From: Thalassotalea insulae
Lineage (GTDB): Bacteria > Pseudomonadota > Gammaproteobacteria > Enterobacterales > Alteromonadaceae
Direction of reading: 5' to 3'
Length of the DNA: 64,000 bases
Assembly: GCF_030161395.1 (NCBI RefSeq)
Contig: NZ_BSST01000001.1
Location: forward strand, 1,922,001-1,986,000
Shown here: positions 15,817-23,922 of the stretch, piece after piece
Numbering within the stretch: position 1 is the stretch's first letter
How the letters are laid out: each line of letters opens with the position of its first letter
Notes under the pieces: model-generated
What the model was told of the DNA's origin: nothing
The model's input: only the letters and a program-made list of their open reading frames with translations
Database searches by the model: none
Made by a program: the position numbers and the translations under genes

Positions 15817-17679
15817 CTATGTTTTATAACTACTATATTCAGCTCTCGTTGATTCGCTCAAACGAGATAAGAAAATGTAAGGATCAATATCTTGAACATT
15901 TGGAGATTGGCAATCGTAACCAACTTTTAAAGAAAACTCACCTAAATTAGCAAAAAACTGCACTTTTAATGCGTTTGTTAATTGTTCAAAGGTTTTTCTT
16001 AACTGCTCTGGTGCTTGATAAGGAGCAAGAAATAAATACTCTCCCTCATTAATTAACCCAACCTGATCAAATTCTCCTTTATGTTCATTAACCAAGGTAG
16101 CGATAATACGTGCCACTTCCTCGACCACCTTTTTATTGAACTGAAATCTTAATTCTTGCCAATTATCGATGGAAAAATACCCCACTGACAGTGGGTATTC
16201 AAATTTTCGCGCCATTTTATAATAATGTTGATAAAAGCTCTTAGTTTGCGAAGGCGTTGCCAAAATATCTGTCGGCTTTTCAATTTCATCATATTGCTGA
16301 TTCAATCGTTTTGCCCTGTGTTTAAGTATTATGCTCAATAGTAAAATCACCATTAGCGCAATGACGACAGCCAGACTGACAATTACCTGATATTGCTGGT
16401 TAAATTTTTCAGCAAACTGATTTTTCAGTTCAGTTTCTGCCGCCATATTTAGTGACAATTCGCGATTTTTTTCGCTGGCAATATTATTAGGATCCAACTC
16501 GCTTGGCAGGTGCTGATGGACATGATTAAAATGTTTATAACGCTCAATATACCTAGTTTGCGCCTGATAAGCTTGTTGATATAACCCCTGCTCCTGATAC
16601 ATTTGCGCCAAGTATTGATAGAAGGCAATTTGTTCTTGAGTCAATTCCGTACTGTTAACCAACATTTCAGCCTGAGTGATATATTGATAGGATTGTGCGT
16701 AGTTTCCCTTAACTTTGGCTACCTGAGCCAAGTTAAGTAAAGTTGTTAAATACGGCTGAGGGATGTTTTGCCCATGAAAAAGTTCATTCGCCACCATCAA
16801 ATGCTCAGATGCCTGATCATACTTTGCTTGCTTTAATAACACTTGCCCCAAGCCAAGCTCTGCGTATGCAATTCTGATCGGCGCATTTTTTTTCTCAGCA
16901 TATTGTTTTGCACCATTAAAGGCATGAAAGGCATCATCTAACTGATCTAATTTAAGATAACAACGAGCAATATTGTAATAGGTCTGGTCAATATTAAATT
17001 GTTTATTCTGATCAAACCTGATTTTCAGTACCTTATTATATAGTTTTAGCGCCGTTTGATATGAACCTAAATAAAAATGCGCATTAGCAATCACCGCCAG
17101 TAAATGAATATGATCATTAAATTGCTCATAATTTGCGAGCAATTGCTGAATTTGCTGTAAATCGATTAATGCCAGTTGATGCTCCGCAATAACCGCATTC
17201 GCCATAGCCCGATATCCCAAAGCCTTAATCAACAAAATAGGAGTGTTAATTTGTTTTGCCAATACAACCGCCTGATCGGCAATTTCCTTCGCTTGGTGAT
17301 ATTTACCTTTATAGTAATAACCAGCGGCCACTTTCAGTGTTAATGATAAATGTAGCTTAGCCTCTAGACCAATCAACGCTTCGCCATCTAAAGAAAATTG
17401 TAATGCTTTCGCCAAATCCCCTTTATTAACGGCTGCATCAGCTAATAAACTAAACATTTTACCTATGGTATTAGCGTTATAGAGCTCTCGATTGCGAATC
17501 ACTTTTTGCGATAATTCAATCACTGTTTGATAAGGCAAGGATTCAGGATCGGTCAAAAACAAGGTATCAACCTGAATAATATTGTCTTGCAGTTCCGACA
17601 GTTTTGCTTCATTGGCATCAACAAAAGTTGTAAAAAAACCAGAAAACAGCACTAACAGCACAAATAAGCTAGATTTCAT
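15817..17679 (-). CDS. Periplasmic TPR receptor with a degenerate GGDEF-like output domain
   Basis: The 620-residue protein has a signal peptide (MKSSLFVLLVLFSGFFTTFVDA), about 380 residues of tetratricopeptide-like repeats (for example YYNIARCYLKLDQLDDAFHAF and AYAELGLGQVLLKQAKYDQA), one transmembrane helix at about 428-450 and a C-terminal domain of about 150 residues. That domain is positioned like a GGDEF domain, but the active loop reads NEGEYLFLAPY at about 541-551 and the usual D-x-LTGLxNRR motif is missing. It is therefore unlikely to make c-di-GMP and may bind a ligand or partner. TPR-GGDEF receptors of this plan are common in marine gammaproteobacteria. It is divergent from the riboswitch-linked gene at 18188. 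Confidence 0.75.
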   Translation of the reverse strand: MKSSLFVLLVLFSGFFTTFVDANEAKLSELQDNIIQVDTLFLTDPESLPYQTVIELSQKVIRNRELYNANTIGKMFSLLADAAVNKGDLAKALQFSLDGEALIGLEAKLHLSLTLKVAAGYYYKGKYHQAKEIADQAVVLAKQINTPILLIKALGYRAMANAVIAEHQLALIDLQQIQQLLANYEQFNDHIHLLAVIANAHFYLGSYQTALKLYNKVLKIRFDQNKQFNIDQTYYNIARCYLKLDQLDDAFHAFNGAKQYAEKKNAPIRIAYAELGLGQVLLKQAKYDQASEHLMVANELFHGQNIPQPYLTTLLNLAQVAKVKGNYAQSYQYITQAEMLVNSTELTQEQIAFYQYLAQMYQEQGLYQQAYQAQTRYIERYKHFNHVHQHLPSELDPNNIASEKNRELSLNMAAETELKNQFAEKFNQQYQVIVSLAVVIALMVILLLSIILKHRAKRLNQQYDEIEKPTDILATPSQTKSFYQHYYKMARKFEYPLSVGYFSIDNWQELRFQFNKKVVEEVARIIATLVNEHKGEFDQVGLINEGEYLFLAPYQAPEQLRKTFEQLTNALKVQFFANLGEFSLKVGYDCQSPNVQDIDPYIFLSRLSESTRAEYSSYKT

Positions 17680-17765
17680 TAATCTATATTTTCCTTAATA
17701 TTCATAACATTATAAATAAACTGTCGATAGTGGCGACGACATGACACGATAATTTATCATAAAGG

Positions 17766-17793
17766 TTTACAAGCTGTCTTCATAGCTTATAAT
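17766..17793 (+). promoter_or_regulatory. Sigma-70 promoter for the c-di-GMP riboswitch transcript
   Basis: TTTACA (17766-17771) and a perfect TATAAT (17788-17793) are separated by 16 bases. Transcription would start near 17800, about ten bases before the riboswitch aptamer. Confidence 0.75.
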
Positions 17794-17810
17794 GGTCACT
17801 GAGCTGCTAA

Positions 17811-17899
17811 AGCTCGATAAGGGCAAATCTAGTGAAAGCTAGAGACGCAAAGTTACCGGTCTAAGGGGAAACCTAAGATAGCGGAACTACCGAATTTAG
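17811..17899 (+). ncRNA. Cyclic-di-GMP-I (GEMM-I) riboswitch
   Basis: The sequence carries the conserved GEMM-I elements in order: AAGGGCAAA (17819-17827); a P1b hairpin TCTAG/CTAGA closed by a GAAA tetraloop (17828-17843); GACGCAAAG (17844-17852); ACCGGTCTAA (17855-17864); a variable stem GGG-GAAA-CCT; then AAGATAGCGG and ACTACCGA (17888-17895). These match the Vibrio cholerae Vc2 aptamer core, including the GNRA loop, its receptor, and the ligand-pocket G and C segments. It is on the + strand, with a promoter just upstream, and leads towards the GGDEF gene at 18188. Gene control by c-di-GMP is therefore expected, direction unknown. Confidence 0.93.
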
Positions 17900-18099
17900 A
17901 TATAGTGGGGGCTTGTCTATATTTTGCAGTCGCTAACTTACTATTCCTGACCTACTTTGCGTGCCTCCCTTGTCCCTCTCATGAGTTTAATAAAACATCA
18001 TGTCTACTGCGACACAATAGCGCATTATCAACAAATTTAGGCAGAATCAATCTTACCAGCCACTTTATTTACATTTTATTAATACTAATTCCATATTTA

Positions 18100-18128
18100 C
18101 TCTAGCACTTTTGACAAAATTGCTAGAG
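18100..18128 (+). promoter_or_regulatory. Inverted repeat between riboswitch and GGDEF gene
   Basis: CTCTAGCA (18100-18107) and TGCTAGAG (18121-18128) are perfect 8-bp arms around a 13-base loop that contains TTGACA. The left arm's CTCTAGC is also complementary to GCTAGAG at 17838-17844 inside the riboswitch P1b stem. It could be part of the expression platform or a protein operator. About 200 bases separate the aptamer from this element, and I see nothing else convincing in that stretch. Confidence 0.4.
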
Positions 18129-18187
18129 AATAGATGCCATAATAATAATAATAAGACGTCGCCGCGCTAATTAGAGGTTTGGAAGTA

Positions 18188-19198
18188 GTGAAGTATCATG
18201 ATTCCATGGAACAAGCAGATAACAAACTTGCGCTTGCTATAAAGCAATTGCAACTTTGGCACCTCCCTGCTTCGCCGATAAATTATGCCGTCAGTTATGA
18301 ATATGTCAGCGGCAAAAATACAGCGCTCATTGCGCAAATAAAACAGCATTTTTCCTTAGGCAAAAAGCTGGATAATTTTTTTATTGAAGAGCTATATCAA
18401 CTTTATATTCTCGGACAAGGTAAATTTCGTGACGAGATAATCACAGAAATTGATGACCTTATTAGTGGCGTCCAGCAAAATAGTGAAAGTTCGGTTAACT
18501 TTACTAGCAACTTAATCAAAAGAATTGATGACAACATCACAGGATTAAAATCCCAAAACGCCCAACAAATCGCATACGCTATCCAACAAATTGAAAAGGC
18601 GTCGCTGTCATTTAAGCAAAAGCAACAACAGCTGGCGCAGCAATTAAAAATTTCTAAGCAACAATCGCAATCACTGAAAAAAGAGTTAGCAGAAGTTAAA
18701 AAGGAAATTTATCTGGATCCATTAACTGGCTTATACAACCGTAAGGCACTTAATAAGCACTTGGAAAGCTGGAGCAAAGAGAATCCAAATAAGCAAGTGG
18801 CTGCGATTGTGATTAGTGTCGATCAAATGCAACAAATAACTCAGAAATACGGAGCCTTGATCAGCGATGTATTATTGGCAAAAGTAGCGAATAAAGTTAG
18901 CAGCTACGTCGGTGACAGTGGGCTCCCAGTGCGTGCTGGCCACGATGAATTTTTAATACTCTTGCCAGAAATTGAACGTTCTACAGCCGGCGAAATCGCA
19001 GAAAAAATCCGCCAGGGTGTAGAAAAACTTCGTTTTGTTAGCAGCAAATCAGGAATGCATTTACCACAAATGACGATTTCAACCGGGGTTAACGACTTTA
19101 AACTGTCCCAAAATGTTCAGACAATTCTTAATTATACCCGCACTTTAGTAATGGATTTGCAGCGCGGTGGTCATAATAGGCTCACAGTAGCTAATTAA
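18188..19198 (+). CDS. Diguanylate-cyclase-like protein with GHDEF signature
   Basis: The 336-residue cytoplasmic protein has an N-terminal helical region (ALAIKQLQLWHLPASPINYAVSYEYVSG) found in a family of soluble GGDEF proteins, a coiled coil (about 125-172), and a C-terminal GGDEF domain starting DPLTGLYNRKAL at about 177. The active-site loop reads AGHDEF (GHDEF at 251-255), so the second glycine is histidine; activity may be reduced or lost. No RxxD inhibitory site precedes it. I favour the GTG at 18188 (AGAGG ten bases upstream); TTG 18179 is too close to that site and ATG 18206 is an alternative. It is probably controlled by the c-di-GMP riboswitch about 290 bases upstream. Confidence 0.85.
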   Translation: MKYHDSMEQADNKLALAIKQLQLWHLPASPINYAVSYEYVSGKNTALIAQIKQHFSLGKKLDNFFIEELYQLYILGQGKFRDEIITEIDDLISGVQQNSESSVNFTSNLIKRIDDNITGLKSQNAQQIAYAIQQIEKASLSFKQKQQQLAQQLKISKQQSQSLKKELAEVKKEIYLDPLTGLYNRKALNKHLESWSKENPNKQVAAIVISVDQMQQITQKYGALISDVLLAKVANKVSSYVGDSGLPVRAGHDEFLILLPEIERSTAGEIAEKIRQGVEKLRFVSSKSGMHLPQMTISTGVNDFKLSQNVQTILNYTRTLVMDLQRGGHNRLTVAN

Positions 19199-19214
19199 CC
19201 CCAGCTCGGCTTCA

Positions 19215-19688
19215 CTAATTATCTTGATCGAGTGCCTCGACTTGCACAATAAGTTCATTAAGGCTTTGCTCAGAGTAGACTGTAATACCGTTCTGACGTA
19301 GCAATGCTGCCGTCAGCCCTTGCCCAACAATTTTTTCTCCCTGAAAATGACCGTCATATATTAACTGACTGCCACAAGATGGACTGGATTCTTTTAATAA
19401 AGCGTAACGAATTTTATGTCGCTGGCAAAGTGCCAAAGCAGACTGCGCCCCTTGATTAAAAGCATCAGTGACATCAATGCCGGTATTATCATAAACCCTG
19501 TGATCTAGCTGGCTAATTTCAGCTGGTGCTCTAGGCACAGATAAGCCGCCGGCAACTTCAGGGCAAACAGCCACTACACGTCCTTGTTGCTGCCAGCGAA
19601 TGAGCTGTTGATTTAGTAACAGCTGATGGCCGCCATCATAACGGACGCTTTGCCCTAACAAACAGGCACTGACTAATATTTTTTCCAT
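19215..19688 (-). CDS. DUF523 / TudS-like iron-sulfur protein
   Basis: The 157-residue protein belongs to DUF523, whose characterised member TudS is a [4Fe-4S]-dependent thiouracil desulfidase. The three cluster cysteines are visible: Cys9 in SACLLG, Cys42 in VCPEVAGG and Cys105 in SSPSCGSQ. Glu44, next to the second cysteine, fits the catalytic acid. A thio-nucleobase salvage role is thus plausible, but the substrate is not established for most of the family. It starts one base after the stop of the upstream small gene, with AGGGG seven bases before the ATG. Confidence 0.85.
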   Translation of the reverse strand: MEKILVSACLLGQSVRYDGGHQLLLNQQLIRWQQQGRVVAVCPEVAGGLSVPRAPAEISQLDHRVYDNTGIDVTDAFNQGAQSALALCQRHKIRYALLKESSPSCGSQLIYDGHFQGEKIVGQGLTAALLRQNGITVYSEQSLNELIVQVEALDQDN

Positions 19689-19689
19689 A

Positions 19690-19995
19690 TCATGCCCCTT
19701 TTAACACTGCATAAAAAGACTCTATATTCATTTGAGCCATCTCATCTTCACTATCAAGCCAGATTGACTCAGAGTAGCATTCAAAATTTAATTGAAAATG
19801 ATTTTGCTGCCATAGTAAGCGGGCTACCACCCGATCGGCTCCTTCTAAAGATTCAACCCACTGACATTGTGGATACTGATGAAAAAATTGCTCTACGATT
19901 AGCGCAATATCTTCTTGCGACCAGTTCTGATTGCACGTTAATATAATATTTGAATCAATTAACTCGTTGCATTTAATAATAAATTTAGTCGTCAT
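19690..19995 (-). CDS. Small conserved hypothetical protein, possibly DUF3630
   Basis: A 101-residue acidic soluble protein without signal peptide or membrane segment (MTTKFIIKCNELIDSNIILT at its start). The overall character resembles DUF3630 proteins of Shewanella and Vibrio relatives, but I hold that family call loosely. It is the first gene of a two-gene unit with the DUF523 gene, one base apart, so the two are very probably cotranscribed and coupled. Function unknown. Confidence 0.6.
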   Translation of the reverse strand: MTTKFIIKCNELIDSNIILTCNQNWSQEDIALIVEQFFHQYPQCQWVESLEGADRVVARLLWQQNHFQLNFECYSESIWLDSEDEMAQMNIESFYAVLKGA

Positions 19996-20048
19996 TTGAT
20001 CTAAACCTAAGAATTCTCTTTGATTGCGCTATATTACTAAAAAAAGCA

Positions 20049-20077
20049 ACGACAGCTTTGATCTTTTTACCTATAAT
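20049..20077 (+). promoter_or_regulatory. Promoter of the cytochrome c gene
   Basis: ACGACA (20049-20054) and TATAAT (20072-20077) are 17 bases apart, placing a transcription start about 40 bases before the cytochrome ATG. The -10 is perfect and the -35 matches four of six positions. Confidence 0.5.
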
Positions 20078-20124
20078 CAGCCAAGGCGTTTAAATTCTAT
20101 ATAAAAATTAAGAGAGAGAAAGTT

Positions 20125-20424
20125 ATGAAAAAACTTACTTTAGCCGTAGCAGCTACAGTGATGATGGCATCTCCAGTGTTTGCCGGTGATATTGCCGCAG
20201 GTAAAGCAAAATCAGGCACTTGTGCTGCTTGTCATGGTGCAACTGGCATATCTGCCGTACCTATGTATCCAAACTTAGCGGGTCAAAAAGAAGTTTATTT
20301 ATCCAAACAATTAAAAGATTTCAAATCAGGCGCTCGTAAAGATCCAGTAATGGGTGCAATGGCAATGCCTTTATCAGATGAAGACATTGCAAACTTAGCG
20401 GCATATTTTGCCAGCTTGAAATAA
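20125..20424 (+). CDS. Periplasmic monohaem cytochrome c (class I, c553/c5-like)
   Basis: A small electron carrier. The 99-residue precursor has a signal peptide cleaved after VFA (residue 20), one haem-attachment motif CAACH at 33-37, and a C-terminal methionine region (MGAMAMPLSDEDIANLAAYFASLK) that would supply the axial ligand. The short mature length, about 79 residues, suits the cytochrome c553/c5 type rather than dihaem c4. AGAGAGAAAG serves as ribosome site. It is monocistronic, with its own promoter and a strong terminator shared with the converging recQ gene. The redox partner cannot be named. Confidence 0.9.
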   Translation: MKKLTLAVAATVMMASPVFAGDIAAGKAKSGTCAACHGATGISAVPMYPNLAGQKEVYLSKQLKDFKSGARKDPVMGAMAMPLSDEDIANLAAYFASLK

Positions 20425-20446
20425 CTTTATCTTTCTTGATGATCTC

Positions 20447-20471
20447 AAAAGGCGCATCAGGCGCCTTTTTT
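20447..20471. terminator. Bidirectional terminator between cytochrome c and recQ
   Basis: AAAAGGCGC (20447-20455) pairs with GCGCCTTTT (20461-20469) and is flanked by A and T runs, so it can act for both converging genes. Confidence 0.9.
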
Positions 20472-20475
20472 ATTT

Positions 20476-22287
20476 CTATAATTTATGCTCTTTAATCAAA
20501 GAGATAAAGGGCTGACCATAACGCTGTAACTTGGTTTCACCAATGCCACTGATATTAAGCATTTCATGGTTGGATATCGGCTGGTATTTAGCCAGCTCTG
20601 ATAAGGTTGCGTCATTAAAGACAATATAAGGTGCAATATCCTCGGCATCCGCCAGTTCCTTTCTCAATTGTCTTAATTTAGCAAACAATTTACGGTCATA
20701 GCTGGACTTTTGTGTTGATCGTCGCCAGTAACTGGCTTTTTGCAAGCGCGGAGACGCCAGCATTAGTGCGATTTCTCCTTTTAATATCGCGTGAGCCGCC
20801 TGAGTCAAACAAAGTACAGAATGATTAGCAATATCCTGCTGCAGAAAACCTAAATGAATTAACTGTCTGATAATCGAATGCCAATAACCCGGGGTTTTGT
20901 TTTTACCGATGGCAAAAGTCGATACCTTATCATGGCCTTGTTTAGCAATATTATCTGTCGTTACGCCCCGTAAAATATCAACCAGATAATTAGCGTCACC
21001 TTGTTGCCCAATGCGATAAACACAAGATAATACTTTTTGCGCGACCTCTAAACCATTAAATAAACTTGGCGGGTCTAAGCAAATATCACAGTTACCACAC
21101 CCCTGCTTAGTGTATTCGGCAAAATAGTTTAGTACCAGCTGTCGACGACAAGTCTGTGCTTCAACAAAACCTGTGATCGCCTGAAAGCGTTGCAGTTCAA
21201 CATGACGCCGCTGTTCGTGCTCACTGGATTCAATGCGGGATTCAATACGTTTAAGATCATTTTCATCGTAGAGAAAAAGCGCCTCTGCCGGTAAGCCGTC
21301 ACGTCCGGCTCGGCCAATTTCCTGATAATAAGACTCCAATGTTCTCGGCGGTTCAAAATGAATAACAAAACGAACATTAGATTTATTGATCCCTAAACCA
21401 AACGCTACCGTTGCTACCACCACCTGAATATTATCTTTGGCAAATCCTTCCTGAACAATGTCGCGAATTTCAGGCTCCATTCCGGCATGATAACCTGCGG
21501 CGTTTATTCCAGTATTCGCTAACGCTTTCGCTAACTTTTCCACTTGCCAACGACTACTGCAATATACAATGCCACATTCCTGCTGCCGCTTTTTGATATA
21601 ACTGATGATCTGCTGAGTGCCCTGATACTTATCCGCCAGTGTTAACCGAATATTAGCGCGGTCAAAACTATCCAAATGGATATAAGGGTTCTGTAAGCCT
21701 AATTGCTGTAAAATATCCTTACGAGTCGTCACATCTGCGGTCGCCGTTAACGCGACTACCGGCACATGAGGAAATTGTTGCTTAATAGTATTTAGCCGAG
21801 TATAGGCAGGCCTAAAATCATGCCCCCATTGTGAAATACAGTGAGCTTCATCAATGGCAAATAACTTGATCGGCAACTCTTGCAATCCCTGAATAAAATA
21901 ATAGTTATTCAGCCGCTCCGGTGCGAGATACAATAAAGTGATCTCACCGCGCGCCAATTGTTGGAAAATCTCATTAATGGCTGCTGGCGTTAAGCTTGAA
22001 TTAACATATGCCGCCTGAATACCCTGACGTTTTAACGCGTCCACTTGATCTTTCATCAAGGCAATTAAAGGTGAGATAACAATGGTTATCCCCGACAACA
22101 TAGTCGCAGGCAATTGGTAACAAAGCGATTTACCACCACCTGTTGGCATCAGTACTAAACTATCTCGACCTGCAAGTATTTGTTCAATCACGTTTTGCTG
22201 CCCAGGACGAAACTCACTATAGCCAAAATAGTGCTTTAAGTTTGTTAATAGTGCATCATTTGATATATCAGGCGTGGCTACAGTCAA
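20476..22287 (-). CDS. recQ: ATP-dependent DNA helicase RecQ
   Basis: 3'-5' helicase of recombination and repair (RecF pathway). The 603-residue protein shows FRPGQQ (motif 0), Walker A MPTGGGKSLCYQ, DEAH in AIDEAHCISQWGHDFRP, SAT-like ALTATA and QEIGRAGRDG in the helicase core. Zinc cysteines follow (QTCRRQLVLNYF ... GCGNCDIC), then the winged helix and a C-terminal HRDC domain (about 525-603). The frame starts with TTG at 22287; no ATG lies upstream in frame, so a rare start is likely. As in E. coli, yigI and rarD are nearby. Confidence 0.96.
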   Translation of the reverse strand: MTVATPDISNDALLTNLKHYFGYSEFRPGQQNVIEQILAGRDSLVLMPTGGGKSLCYQLPATMLSGITIVISPLIALMKDQVDALKRQGIQAAYVNSSLTPAAINEIFQQLARGEITLLYLAPERLNNYYFIQGLQELPIKLFAIDEAHCISQWGHDFRPAYTRLNTIKQQFPHVPVVALTATADVTTRKDILQQLGLQNPYIHLDSFDRANIRLTLADKYQGTQQIISYIKKRQQECGIVYCSSRWQVEKLAKALANTGINAAGYHAGMEPEIRDIVQEGFAKDNIQVVVATVAFGLGINKSNVRFVIHFEPPRTLESYYQEIGRAGRDGLPAEALFLYDENDLKRIESRIESSEHEQRRHVELQRFQAITGFVEAQTCRRQLVLNYFAEYTKQGCGNCDICLDPPSLFNGLEVAQKVLSCVYRIGQQGDANYLVDILRGVTTDNIAKQGHDKVSTFAIGKNKTPGYWHSIIRQLIHLGFLQQDIANHSVLCLTQAAHAILKGEIALMLASPRLQKASYWRRSTQKSSYDRKLFAKLRQLRKELADAEDIAPYIVFNDATLSELAKYQPISNHEMLNISGIGETKLQRYGQPFISLIKEHKL

Positions 22288-22418
22288 AATATTACTTCGT
22301 TATTTTTAATCGCGCTATTTTACCCGATAATTTAGTAACGAGTAATCTAATAAGAAAATTTCTTTATCGAGAAATTCAGTGATATGCTTAACAAACAACT
22401 CATCAGACCAGAACAATT

Positions 22419-22874
22419 ATGGATCAGGCACAACTCTTTAAACAAATTGCGCAGTTTTGGACCAATGATATGCCATTTAATCAGTTACTTGGCTTAAAGA
22501 TTAAACATTTCGATACCCAACGCTCTGAGATCCGCTTTCTTTGGGATGACAAACTGGTTGGTAACCCGATTCAGAAAATCCTCCACGGTGGCGTAACCGC
22601 CTCAGTGTTAGACCTAGCGGGTGGCGTCGTTGCGGCGGCAAATATTATTGATCAGCTTGATGACTTATCACCACAAAATATCCAACAAAGTCTCAGTAAG
22701 CTAGGCACCATAGATCTACGTACTGATTTTCTTCGCCCAGGCAGAGGAAAAGAATTTGTTGCCACGGCTCATATCATTAGAAGTGGCAGTAAAGTCGCGG
22801 TTGCTAGGATGGAGCTGCACAATGAACAAAACGATCACATTGCATTTGGCACTGGTACCTATATGGTGGGATAA
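22419..22874 (+). CDS. yigI: Hotdog-fold acyl-CoA thioesterase (YigI family)
   Basis: A 151-residue hotdog-fold protein matching E. coli YigI along its whole length: MPFNQLLGLKI near the start, KILHGGVTASVLDLAGGVV, KLGTIDLRTDFLRPGRG, and the terminal FGTGTYMVG. The HGG and the acidic residue in SVLDLA are the usual hotdog thioesterase active-site features. YigI is reported to hydrolyse medium- and long-chain acyl-CoA. It is divergent from recQ and precedes rarD, the same neighbourhood as in E. coli, though pldA is absent here. Confidence 0.9.
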   Translation: MDQAQLFKQIAQFWTNDMPFNQLLGLKIKHFDTQRSEIRFLWDDKLVGNPIQKILHGGVTASVLDLAGGVVAAANIIDQLDDLSPQNIQQSLSKLGTIDLRTDFLRPGRGKEFVATAHIIRSGSKVAVARMELHNEQNDHIAFGTGTYMVG

Positions 22875-22946
22875 AAAAATGTGCAGCTGACTTTACAATC
22901 TAAACACATTTTACTTCATCCAATTACCCGTGCTAATTGGCAGAGA

Positions 22947-22955
22947 TGATATAAT
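22947..22955 (+). promoter_or_regulatory. Extended -10 promoter for rarD
   Basis: TGATATAAT gives a TGn-extended perfect -10 hexamer (22950-22955), about 34 bases before the rarD start. No good -35 is seen, which is usual for extended -10 promoters. Confidence 0.45.
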
Positions 22956-22988
22956 CCCATTTTCCTTTTCTTTGACAGTATTCCAGTA

Positions 22989-23915
22989 ATGACGACTGAA
23001 CCAGCTAAAGACGATGTACGTTCCGGCGTAATTAACGCCATATCCGCCTATCTAATGTGGGGGCTGGCACCAATTTACTTTAAGTTATTACTTGCTGTAA
23101 CTCCAGATGAAATCATGGTACATCGAGTCGTCTGGTCATCATTATTGTTGTCAATTATCGTGATCTTAACTGGTAAATGGCGAGCATTTATCGCAATTAT
23201 CAAACAACCGCAAATATTGACTAAATTATTGCTAACAGCAACTATTCTCGGCACTAACTGGTTTTTATTTATCTGGGCAGTCAATAATGATCACTTGCTT
23301 GATGCCAGCTTAGGCTATTTTATCAACCCACTATTGAGTGTCGCACTCGGGGTGATATTTCTTCAGGAGCGACTTAGAAAGTGGCAGCTGTTTGCTGTAC
23401 TACTAGCGATTAGCGGTGTATTAATTCAGCTTATTTCCTTTGGTTCATTACCGATAATTTCACTGGCACTGGCGAGCACCTTCGGCGTCTATGGATTATT
23501 AAGAAAAAAACTGCATGTTGATTCATTTATCGGCTTGTTAGTCGAATCAATGCTGATGTTACCGATTGCACTTGTTTACTGGAGCATTTTTGTCAGTAGC
23601 GAGACCAGCAATATGCTAATCAATACCATAACCATGAATACGACTCTGATATTTGCCGGTGTCGTTACCACTGCGCCACTATTGTGCTTTACCGCCGCAG
23701 CTAAACGTTTAACCTTATCTACTGTCGGGTTCTTCCAATATATAGGGCCAAGCATTATGTTTATTTTAGCGACTGCCTACTATCAAGAACCGTTAGTAAT
23801 GGCAAAGCTGATCACCTTTGGCTTTATCTGGATCGCACTCATAATTTACAGCCTTGATTCTTTTAATGCCCATAAACAAAAGCAACAGGCTCTGCGCAAA
23901 AATGTCAGTGTCTAA
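22989..23915 (+). CDS. rarD: RarD-type EamA/DMT transporter
   Basis: Inner-membrane protein of the drug/metabolite transporter superfamily, 308 residues with about ten transmembrane helices in two EamA repeats. The start, GVINAISAYLMWGLAPIYFKLL, is the typical RarD N-terminus, followed by DEIMVHRVVWSSLLL and FYQ/YIGPSIMFILA-type motifs in the second half. The transported substrate is unknown. It follows yigI as in enterobacteria and converges on the sensor kinase gene. Confidence 0.88.
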   Translation: MTTEPAKDDVRSGVINAISAYLMWGLAPIYFKLLLAVTPDEIMVHRVVWSSLLLSIIVILTGKWRAFIAIIKQPQILTKLLLTATILGTNWFLFIWAVNNDHLLDASLGYFINPLLSVALGVIFLQERLRKWQLFAVLLAISGVLIQLISFGSLPIISLALASTFGVYGLLRKKLHVDSFIGLLVESMLMLPIALVYWSIFVSSETSNMLINTITMNTTLIFAGVVTTAPLLCFTAAAKRLTLSTVGFFQYIGPSIMFILATAYYQEPLVMAKLITFGFIWIALIIYSLDSFNAHKQKQQALRKNVSV

Positions 23916-23922
23916 GGGCTGT

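Noticed and set aside
15817..17679. An active diguanylate cyclase call for the TPR protein
   Set aside because: The signature loop and substrate-binding motif are missing, so only a degenerate domain can be claimed.
17905..18105. A 66-codon hydrophobic ORF starting at GTG directly after the riboswitch
   Set aside because: It has no ribosome site, begins inside the possible end of the aptamer region, and its sequence (Cys/Leu-rich, no motif) looks like chance; the GGDEF gene is the better target.
18139..18154. (AAT)n short tandem repeat before the GGDEF gene
   Set aside because: Only about five units in an AT-rich stretch; not evidence of a repeat locus.
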